A stretch of 12,989 nt of DNA from Bacteroidota bacterium (lineage in GTDB: Bacteria; Bacteroidota; Bacteroidia; Chitinophagales; Chitinophagaceae), in contig JAEYUA010000299.1 of assembly GCA_023433755.1 (NCBI GenBank), positions 1 through 12,989 on the forward strand, written 5' to 3'. The notes beneath the pieces are model-generated. The model did not search any database and was not told where the DNA came from. It was given only the letters and a program-made list of their open reading frames with translations. A program made the position numbers and the translations under genes. Positions 1-5,375 of the stretch are shown here, in pieces; position 1 is the first letter of the stretch; the number at the start of each line of letters is the position of its first letter.

Positions 1-882
1 AAAAGAAATGGTGAACTGTTTGTATGGAGCCGCGGCGAGGAGCTGATGACAGAAAAATTTCCAGAGTATCACAGCCTGAAGGATCTTCTGCCCGATGGAT
101 TGGTTCTCGATGGTGAAATCATTCCAAGTGTGGATGGTAAGCCTTTGCCTTTTGCCCTGCTGCAAACCAGGATCGGCAGAAAGAACGTTACCAAAAAACA
201 ATTGAATGAATCGCCGATCTCCTTTTTTGCTTATGACCTGCTTGAGTTTGATGGTGAAGACTGGAGACAAAAAACCTTGTCGGAGAGAAGAGCTCAGCTT
301 GAAACCATCATCGCTTCCATCAATCATTCTTCACTGCTTCTCTCACCTGTGGTGGAATACCAAAGCTGGGAGGAACTGGCGGAACTGCGCAAGAATTCCA
401 GGGAAATGGGCGCTGAAGGATTCATGCTTAAAAACAAAGCCTCCATTTACCAGGTAGGCAGGAAAAAAGGTGACTGGTGGAAATGGAAGATTGATCCGCT
501 TACCATCGACGCGGTAATGATCTATGCGCAGAAAGGTGCGGGAAGAAGAAGCAATCTTTATACTGATTATACTTTCGCCGTGAGAGACGGAGAAAAACTG
601 GTGGCTTTCACGAAAGCGTATTCAGGACTTACAGATAAGGAATTTGCACAGGTGGATTATTTTGTAAAAAGAAACGCGATTGAAAAATTCGGCCCGGTAA
701 GAACGGTGAAACCTGAACTTGTATTCGAAATCGCTTTTGAAGGCATTGCTGCCTCCAACCGTCATAAATCGGGTGTGGCATTACGCTTCCCGAGAATCAG
801 CCGTTGGAGAAAAGACAAGAAGCCGGAAGAGATCAACACGCTGGAAGATCTCAAAAACATGCTGGCTCAATACGGTAAATGA
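1..882 (+). CDS. ATP-dependent DNA ligase, C-terminal part (5' end outside window)
   Basis: Seals DNA nicks using ATP through a covalent lysyl-AMP intermediate; probably a repair ligase. The reading frame is open from base 1. The ATG at 46 is internal, because the upstream codons read KRNGELFVWSRGEEL, which is normal ligase sequence. Counting residues from base 1, the nucleotidyltransferase motifs are LDGE (36-39, motif III), FFAYDLLEFDGED (75-87, IIIa), EGFMLK (139-144, IV) and WWKWK (159-163, V). An OB-fold domain follows, ending in RFPRISRWRKDK (262-273, motif VI). The catalytic KxDG motif must lie to the left. In Bacteroidota this ligase type is usually grouped with an exonuclease, a DEXH helicase and PdeM; the last two appear at 5376-8695. 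Its TGA directly abuts the opposing stop codon of the next gene. The family is certain; membership of the repair set is inferred from those neighbours. Confidence 0.95.
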   Translation, partial: KRNGELFVWSRGEELMTEKFPEYHSLKDLLPDGLVLDGEIIPSVDGKPLPFALLQTRIGRKNVTKKQLNESPISFFAYDLLEFDGEDWRQKTLSERRAQLETIIASINHSSLLLSPVVEYQSWEELAELRKNSREMGAEGFMLKNKASIYQVGRKKGDWWKWKIDPLTIDAVMIYAQKGAGRRSNLYTDYTFAVRDGEKLVAFTKAYSGLTDKEFAQVDYFVKRNAIEKFGPVRTVKPELVFEIAFEGIAASNRHKSGVALRFPRISRWRKDKKPEEINTLEDLKNMLAQYGK

Positions 883-1521
883 TCAGGGCCAGCGGGGCAT
901 CAGTTCATGCACTACAGCCATCTCCTTCAATTCAAATACGCTGTTGACCCTAAGCTTTTGAAAGATCCTTGCTTTATAAGTACCAACAGTACTGGGCCTG
1001 ATGTTCAGGTACTGTGATATGGAAGTAATGGTATTGCCGGTAAGCAGCATATTAACGATCTCGAACTCACGGTGCGATAATTCCTGGAAGGGATTATCTG
1101 ACCAGGCACCCGGATCCCTTGCTATGAGGTCAATGAATTGCTGGCTCAGGTATTTTCTGCGGTTGAGGGCATTATCAAAAGCTTTTTTGATTTCTTCGTT
1201 CTTCGATTCTTTAGGGAGAAAACCGGAAGCGCCTGCTTTCAATACCCTTCGCGCATAGATTTTTTCCGGAAGCATAGAAAAAACCAGGATATAGGCCTGC
1301 GCGTGTTTAATGGAAATTAATTCGATCAGGTTGATGGAATCTGACTGACCCATCTGGAGGTCCATGATCACCAGGTCCACATGATTTTTCTTCAGTATGG
1401 CCAGGGCCTCATCGCCATTAGCAGCTTCGTGAAATTCCATTAAGTTGTCATACTCATACAACAGTGACCTGAGTCCTTTTCGGATGACCATGTGATCATC
1501 AACCAGTAAGATTTGTTTCAT
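883..1521 (-). CDS. NarL/FixJ-type response regulator (receiver + LuxR HTH)
   Basis: Cytoplasmic two-component transcription factor of 212 aa from the chosen start. The receiver domain covers about residues 1-120: acidic pocket D8/D9, phosphoacceptor D54 in VIMDLQM, switch residue S82, and K104 in LPKES. The output domain (about 146-205) is a GerE/LuxR helix-turn-helix, beginning LSHREFEIVNMLLTGN and continuing through STVGTYKARIFQKL. I chose the ATG giving MKQILLVDDH because receivers of this family begin so. An ATG two codons earlier is equally possible, and the longest frame (start 1554) adds an atypical leader. It is divergent from the histidine kinase at 1771 across 249 bp, so it is the likely partner of that kinase, whose HisKA_3 type normally pairs with NarL-type regulators. 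Targets are unknown. All key phosphorylation residues are intact. Confidence 0.95.
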   Translation of the reverse strand: MKQILLVDDHMVIRKGLRSLLYEYDNLMEFHEAANGDEALAILKKNHVDLVIMDLQMGQSDSINLIELISIKHAQAYILVFSMLPEKIYARRVLKAGASGFLPKESKNEEIKKAFDNALNRRKYLSQQFIDLIARDPGAWSDNPFQELSHREFEIVNMLLTGNTITSISQYLNIRPSTVGTYKARIFQKLRVNSVFELKEMAVVHELMPRWP

Positions 1522-1770
1522 CGCCATAGAATATTGGTTTCGTAACAAAATCAAATTGTCGTTTTTTTTCTACAAGCCTGTACCCTCTTACACTACAAAC
1601 ACCAAACCACATGAGCCAATTCTTTAAAGGCAAAATCGTTAAAGCTAATCATCAAGAATTATCTCTTTAAATTTCAACTATTTACATATTATCGCATTTC
1701 AACAATTTTAGGTTCATTAACGACCTCATGCCTGATACGATTGTTGCAAGGCAAATTGTAAAAAGTCTTC

Positions 1771-2850
1771 ATGAACCTGCCTTTGCAGCATTTGAGATAT
1801 TTATTATTCGACTATTTACCAGGAGCCAGCCTGGTTCTGGAACCCATGCCTCCTTTTCGCATCATAGATGTGAACCAGGCTTACCTGGAAGCCACCGGCA
1901 CTGATAGATCTATTATTGGCAAAGCCCTTTTTGATGTATTTCCTGACAATCCCCAGCTTCCCGACGCCACAGGAGTTCACAATCTGAACCATTCACTACA
2001 TCAGGTAATACAAACAGGAATGAAACACCGCATGCAGGTGCAGCGATATGATACTCGCATGCCGCATAGCAATGAATTTGTAATGCGGTACTGGCGCCCG
2101 CTCAATATTCCTGTATTTGATGATGAGGGCAGGTTATCCTGCATCATTCATACAGTGGAGGATGTTACAGATCAGGTTGTATTGAAAGACTTCATGAAAA
2201 AGCGCGATGAAAATTCAGAACAACAGATCGTTGATGCGATTTCCATCACCCAGGAAACTGAAAGAATGTTGATCAGCCGCGATCTGCATGACAACATCAA
2301 CCAGATCCTCATCACCTGCCGGATGTACCTCGACCGCGCCCTTGTTGACCCGCAGCCCCTGCCTCTTATCCAGTCGGGTTATGAACTGGTGGAGCAGGCC
2401 ATCCGGGAGATTAAACATATTTCTTTCGATCTCTCAAAAAATGCTGTTGAAAATAATGACCTGGAAATGGCCGTTGACCAGCTTCTTTCCCAGGTGGCAT
2501 CACTCGGAAAAATAAATACCCATAAAAATTTCAACATTCCCGTAAATCACAACATGGATCCTGCTTTCAAGGTGGCAGCCTTCAGGATCATCCAGGAAGC
2601 TGTTACCAATATCCTGAAGCATGCTGATGCCAGCACACTGGAAATAAGCTGTCATATCAGTGAGGATCATGTGGAACTTGTAATCAGGGACGATGGAAAA
2701 GGTTGCCAGCTTGATGTAATGAAACAGGGAATGGGCATCAGGAATATGAAAGCAAGAGTAGCCCAACTGAATGGAAGGTTTGAAATTGAATCAGCCCCTG
2801 ATGAAGGATGCAAGATCATCATCAGGGCGCCTGTTTCCGTTAACGGCTGA
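1771..2850 (+). CDS. Soluble PAS-domain histidine kinase (HisKA_3 / NarX-DegS class)
   Basis: Sensor kinase of 359 aa without signal peptide or membrane segments, so it probably senses an intracellular cue. A PAS-like domain occupies about residues 10-135, with FRIIDVNQAYLEATG near its start and IIHTVEDVTDQ at its end. The dimerisation/phosphoacceptor domain carries H173 in SRDLHDNINQ. The HATPase_c domain has the N box (E276 and N280 in IIQEAVTN), G1 box DDGKG (307-311) and G2 box GMGIRNM (320-326). The ligand of the PAS domain cannot be read from sequence. The ATG at 1771 starts an ordinary N-terminus and no better start is visible. It is divergent from the LuxR-type regulator ending at 883 and convergent with the receiver at 2840-3277, sharing 11 bp with it at the 3' ends. 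I saw no exact TAnnTTTG in the 249-bp upstream spacer, only weak variants. Confidence 0.94.
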   Translation: MNLPLQHLRYLLFDYLPGASLVLEPMPPFRIIDVNQAYLEATGTDRSIIGKALFDVFPDNPQLPDATGVHNLNHSLHQVIQTGMKHRMQVQRYDTRMPHSNEFVMRYWRPLNIPVFDDEGRLSCIIHTVEDVTDQVVLKDFMKKRDENSEQQIVDAISITQETERMLISRDLHDNINQILITCRMYLDRALVDPQPLPLIQSGYELVEQAIREIKHISFDLSKNAVENNDLEMAVDQLLSQVASLGKINTHKNFNIPVNHNMDPAFKVAAFRIIQEAVTNILKHADASTLEISCHISEDHVELVIRDDGKGCQLDVMKQGMGIRNMKARVAQLNGRFEIESAPDEGCKIIIRAPVSVNG

Positions 2851-3277
2851 CAGCGGCAAGTGGCTTCCCGTTCATATCATAACAGATAGAAATGATTTCT
2901 CTTACCGTGGCCCTGATCTGGTTTAGTGTATTAGGCTTGGTAAAAAAAGCGCGGGCACCGAGTTCGAGACAGATGTTCCTGTCAAATTCATTGGAAGAAG
3001 TACTCAACATGATCACCGGGATGGCTTTATAGATCTCATGCTTTTTGAGGTTTTTCAACAATTCCGGACCGTCCATCACTGGCATCTTGATATCGCTTAC
3101 AATGATACAGGGGATCGATGGTTTGTATTTGGAATTAAGGTGATTCAAAAGCTGGATCCCGTTATTAAATTCCACAAGCTTTACCTCCGCACCAATTTCT
3201 TCGAGGCAGTCCCGGAACATAGTACGGTCTTCCTCGTCATCTTCAGCATAGTATATAACGATAGGTTCATTGGACAT
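2840..3277 (-). CDS. Single-domain response regulator (CheY/Rcp1-like receiver)
   Basis: Stand-alone phosphoreceiver of 145 aa without output domain. Visible residues are the acidic cluster E12-D13-D14, phosphoacceptor D62 in VSDIKMPVMDG, switch S92/T93 in MLSTSS and K114 in TKPN. The DDEEDRTMF start and long alpha4-alpha5 region resemble the Rcp1-like receivers common in Bacteroidota, which accept phosphate from nearby kinases and act by protein contact or as relay intermediates. Its stop codon (complement of TTA at 2840) lies inside the last codons of the histidine kinase, giving an 11-bp tail-to-tail overlap. The start gives MSNEPIVIYYAEDD, a normal N-terminus. Likely partners are the adjacent kinase or a remote hybrid kinase; the pairing is inferred from position only. 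Confidence 0.93.
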   Translation of the reverse strand: MSNEPIVIYYAEDDEEDRTMFRDCLEEIGAEVKLVEFNNGIQLLNHLNSKYKPSIPCIIVSDIKMPVMDGPELLKNLKKHEIYKAIPVIMLSTSSNEFDRNICLELGARAFFTKPNTLNQIRATVREIISICYDMNGKPLAAVSR

Positions 3278-3328
3278 AAATGGAAGGATGAGGGTGCAAA
3301 CTACAAATTTGAAAAAGCCGAATGGAAA

Positions 3329-3348
3329 ATGTAGTTGGTTTACTACAT
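3329..3348. promoter_or_regulatory. Inverted repeat in the receiver/cytochrome spacer
   Basis: The arms ATGTAGT and ACTACAT are a perfect 7-bp inverted repeat around a 6-bp spacer, 52 bp upstream of the receiver start and about 185 bp upstream of the cytochrome gene. On the minus strand it overlaps TACATTTT, a near match to a Bacteroidota -7 element. It could be an operator of the receiver gene, possibly for the nearby LuxR-type regulator. Evidence is only symmetry and position; no second copy was seen. Confidence 0.3.
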
Positions 3349-3438
3349 GGAGGTTTGCGCTTAACTTTTAAATTGCCTGCCGGTTTTTTCCAACAGGCAT
3401 GCGTAATCGAAACAACCCGTTAGCTTGTGATCAGTTTC

Positions 3439-3446
3439 TACGTTTG
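3439..3446 (+). promoter_or_regulatory. Possible -7 element upstream of cytochrome gene
   Basis: TACGTTTG matches the Bacteroidota -7 consensus TAnnTTTG exactly. It lies 86 bp before the ATG of the dihaem cytochrome. No TTG is found at the expected 19-21 bp upstream, so this is a weak promoter call. Confidence 0.3.
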
Positions 3447-3532
3447 GAATATGTTCCAGTTTAACCTTTCCTTTCCTACCCCCGGCTTCACCCGCTTTTT
3501 GAATATCAGGCTGATTTCTTCAATTTTAAGGT

Positions 3533-4915
3533 ATGAAAAAACTGGCAGTGATATTCCTTGTACTGGGAGGCTGGCTCACAAGCTACAGTCTCAATGGTAG
3601 TGTTAATGGAGAACAGCCTGTTGCTATCCCCCCAAGCCCCCAAAGAATTGGTGACGCTGGCAAAGGATATGATTACCTGGTGACTGGCGATTATGTAAAG
3701 AGCGGGCTACCTTACAATGTTTTTTTATTCAGCACGGGCCTGGGGCAAAAAGATTTTCTTGACCGGGGTGGTATCAATAAAAATATTCCTCACCAGTACA
3801 CTGCACTGAAAGCATCAAATGGCGAAGTGCTGGTAGCGCCCAACTGCCTGCAATGCCATGCCCAGGTATTTGATGATAAGCTGGTGATGGGTCTTGGTAA
3901 TTCTTTGGCTGATTTTACAAAATCAGAGAGGCTGAACACTGCCAATATTGAATTGCTGGAAAACGTACTCAAACTAAATGCGCCCCAACAATACGAAGCT
4001 TCGGCTGATTTTATCAGGGCTACAAAAGCTATTACCGAACACCTGTACCCTGCAAGCAAAGGTGTTAACGTAGCAGACCGCCTTGCTGCTGTACTGGTAG
4101 CTCACCGAGACCCGATGAATTTCAAATGGCTGGAGCAGCCGGCGCTGGATATACCGGGTGAAGTCATTCCTACTGATACACCACCATGGTGGTTGTTGAA
4201 GAAAAAGAATGCAATGTTCTATAATGGTTTTGGAAGAGGTGATTTCGGAAGATTTTTGATGGCCAGCAACCTGCTCACGGTGAGTGATACTTCCGAATCG
4301 CGGAAGGTGAATGAACACATGCCGGATGTACTGGCCTATATATATTCCCTCCAACCGCCAGCCTTTCCTAAACCAGTGGACCAGGCAATGGTAAATGCCG
4401 GCAGGCAGATCTTTCAAACAACCTGCAGCGGTTGTCACGGAAGTTATGGTGATGTGGAAACCTATCCCAACCTGCTGATCCCTCAATCAATGATCGGCAC
4501 CGATTCTTTTTTATATAAAAGCAATTATTCCAATCCGCAATTTGTGAACTGGTTCAATAAAAGCTGGTTCACGATGGGTAACAATCCTGCACGGCTTGAA
4601 CCCTATGCAGGTTATATCGCACCACCCCTGGATGGCATCTGGATCAGCGCTCCATACCTGCATAACGGATCAGTGCCTGATCTCGAAGGCGTATTGAACA
4701 GCCAATCCCGACCAAAATTCTGGTCCCGTGATTTTGACAAGCCTGTATACAATTATGATATCCCCGGCTGGAAATATCAAATAGAAACCTCGGCGCACAA
4801 TACTTCAGTTTACAATACCACGCTTCCCGGCTATGGAAATTATGGTCATTATTTTGGTGACCATCTTACAGTAGAGCAAAGGCGGGCGGTGATTGAGTAT
4901 TTGAAGACACTGTAG
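3533..4915 (+). CDS. Exported dihaem cytochrome c (RoxA-like / cytochrome c peroxidase-like)
   Basis: Periplasmic or surface c-type cytochrome of 460 aa. An N-terminal signal sequence (about residues 1-20, MKKLAVIFLVLGGWLTSYS) is followed by two haem-binding motifs, CLQCH (105-109) and CSGCH (298-302). Between them lies DTPPWWLLKKK (215-225) and a glycine-rich stretch. The C-terminal haem domain holds APPLDGIWISAPYLHNGSVPDL (363-384 region), a signature shared by dihaem peroxidases and RoxA/RoxB-type rubber oxygenases. The wide spacing of the two motifs and the PPWW segment favour the RoxA-like group over classical peroxidases, but this comparison is from memory and the substrate is unknown. 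It stands alone: the upstream neighbour is divergent, and downstream, three bases after the stop codon, a repeat-rich spacer begins. No maturation or oxidase partner genes are nearby. Confidence 0.88.
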   Translation: MKKLAVIFLVLGGWLTSYSLNGSVNGEQPVAIPPSPQRIGDAGKGYDYLVTGDYVKSGLPYNVFLFSTGLGQKDFLDRGGINKNIPHQYTALKASNGEVLVAPNCLQCHAQVFDDKLVMGLGNSLADFTKSERLNTANIELLENVLKLNAPQQYEASADFIRATKAITEHLYPASKGVNVADRLAAVLVAHRDPMNFKWLEQPALDIPGEVIPTDTPPWWLLKKKNAMFYNGFGRGDFGRFLMASNLLTVSDTSESRKVNEHMPDVLAYIYSLQPPAFPKPVDQAMVNAGRQIFQTTCSGCHGSYGDVETYPNLLIPQSMIGTDSFLYKSNYSNPQFVNWFNKSWFTMGNNPARLEPYAGYIAPPLDGIWISAPYLHNGSVPDLEGVLNSQSRPKFWSRDFDKPVYNYDIPGWKYQIETSAHNTSVYNTTLPGYGNYGHYFGDHLTVEQRRAVIEYLKTL

Positions 4916-4917
4916 GG

Positions 4918-4980
4918 AGTCGGAAGTTGGAAGTCGGTAGTCTGTAGTCGGTAGTCTGTAGTTCAAAGTTCAAAGTCAGT
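4918..4980 (+). repeat. Degenerate heptad tandem repeat (AGTYNNN, 9 units)
   Basis: Nine consecutive 7-bp units, each beginning AGT: AGTCGGA, AGTTGGA, AGTCGGT, AGTCTGT, AGTCGGT, AGTCTGT, AGTTCAA, AGTTCAA, AGTCAGT. The register is unbroken. Within it a 14-bp unit is exactly duplicated (4933-4946 and 4947-4960). The first unit starts three bases after the TAG stop of the cytochrome gene. Confidence 0.92.
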
Positions 4981-5038
4981 GAACTAAAGAATTTAATTGC
5001 TGTTATTACATATTACTTATTACAGCCATCACACAGAG

Positions 5039-5080
5039 CCCTCTGCGCAACCTCCTTTTCTCATCTTCTCTGCGGTAAAA
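5039..5080 (+). repeat. 42-bp dispersed repeat, copy 1
   Basis: Begins CCCTCTGCGCAACCTCC and ends CTCTGCGGTAAAA. It matches the copy at 5188-5229 at 40 of 42 positions by eye. The CTCTGCG words resemble short sequences scattered in many Bacteroidota spacers. It has no coding potential. Confidence 0.85.
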
Positions 5081-5187
5081 GTTCTCAGTAGATAGGCAAC
5101 CTTAATTTGAGTAAAAAAACATTTCAAGCAAAGACGCCAAATCGCAAAAAGATCATCCTGGAAATCCTATAATCCTTGCATCCTGAT

Positions 5188-5229
5188 CCCTCTGCGCAAC
5201 CTCCTTTCCTCATTTTCTCTGCGGTAAAA
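5188..5229 (+). repeat. 42-bp dispersed repeat, copy 2
   Basis: Same orientation as copy 1 and 149 bp downstream of it, differing at two pyrimidine positions in the middle. It ends 42 bp before the heptad array. The pair suggests a local duplication or two insertions of one repeat family. Confidence 0.85.
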
Positions 5230-5270
5230 AATCAGCTAAAATCACGCAATTATCGGATATTGCGCCTGCT

Positions 5271-5370
5271 GTTTGACTTTTGACTTTTGACTTTTGACTT
5301 TTGACTTTTGACTTTTGACTTTTGACTTTTGACTTTTGACTTTTGACTTTTGACTTTTGACTTTTGACTT
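5271..5370 (-). repeat. Heptad tandem array, 14 copies of TTTTGAC (AGTCAAA on minus strand)
   Basis: GAC recurs every 7 bp from 5275 to 5366, giving 14 near-perfect copies; only the first lacks one T. Read on the minus strand the unit is AGTCAAA, so it belongs to the AGTYNNN heptads at 4918-4980 in inverted orientation, but is far more uniform, as expected of a recently expanded array. It ends five bases before the helicase ATG and so forms its immediate upstream region. On the plus strand the array offers TTG every 7 bp, and GACTTTTG is one base from TAnnTTTG; the third repeat onward gives a 20-bp spacing, as in Bacteroidota promoters. Confidence 0.95.
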
Positions 5371-5375
5371 CCTTC

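Larger units (their letters stand above)
4916..5375. other. Repeat-rich spacer between cytochrome and helicase genes
   Basis: This 460-bp stretch has no credible gene. In order it holds nine degenerate heptads, an AT-rich piece, the first of two near-identical 42-bp repeats, a stretch with the GCAAAGACGC-like words often seen in Bacteroidota spacers (around 5128-5150), the second 42-bp copy, and a 14-copy heptad array running to the helicase start. Reading frames on the minus strand through the array give only KSQKSKV repeats and are translation artefacts. I saw no clear promoter for the helicase before the array. Confidence 0.8.

Noticed and set aside
46..882. Complete ligase beginning at ATG 46
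   Set aside because: The frame stays open to base 1 with ligase-like residues, and the catalytic lysine motif is missing, so the gene is cut by the window edge.
1522..1554. Longer start of the LuxR-type regulator (1554)
   Set aside because: It adds a leader not typical of receiver domains; the MKQILLVDDH start fits the family.
5364..5375. Helicase start at the upstream TTG (5364)
   Set aside because: The added codons lie partly in the heptad array; the ATG at 5376 gives a normal N-terminus.
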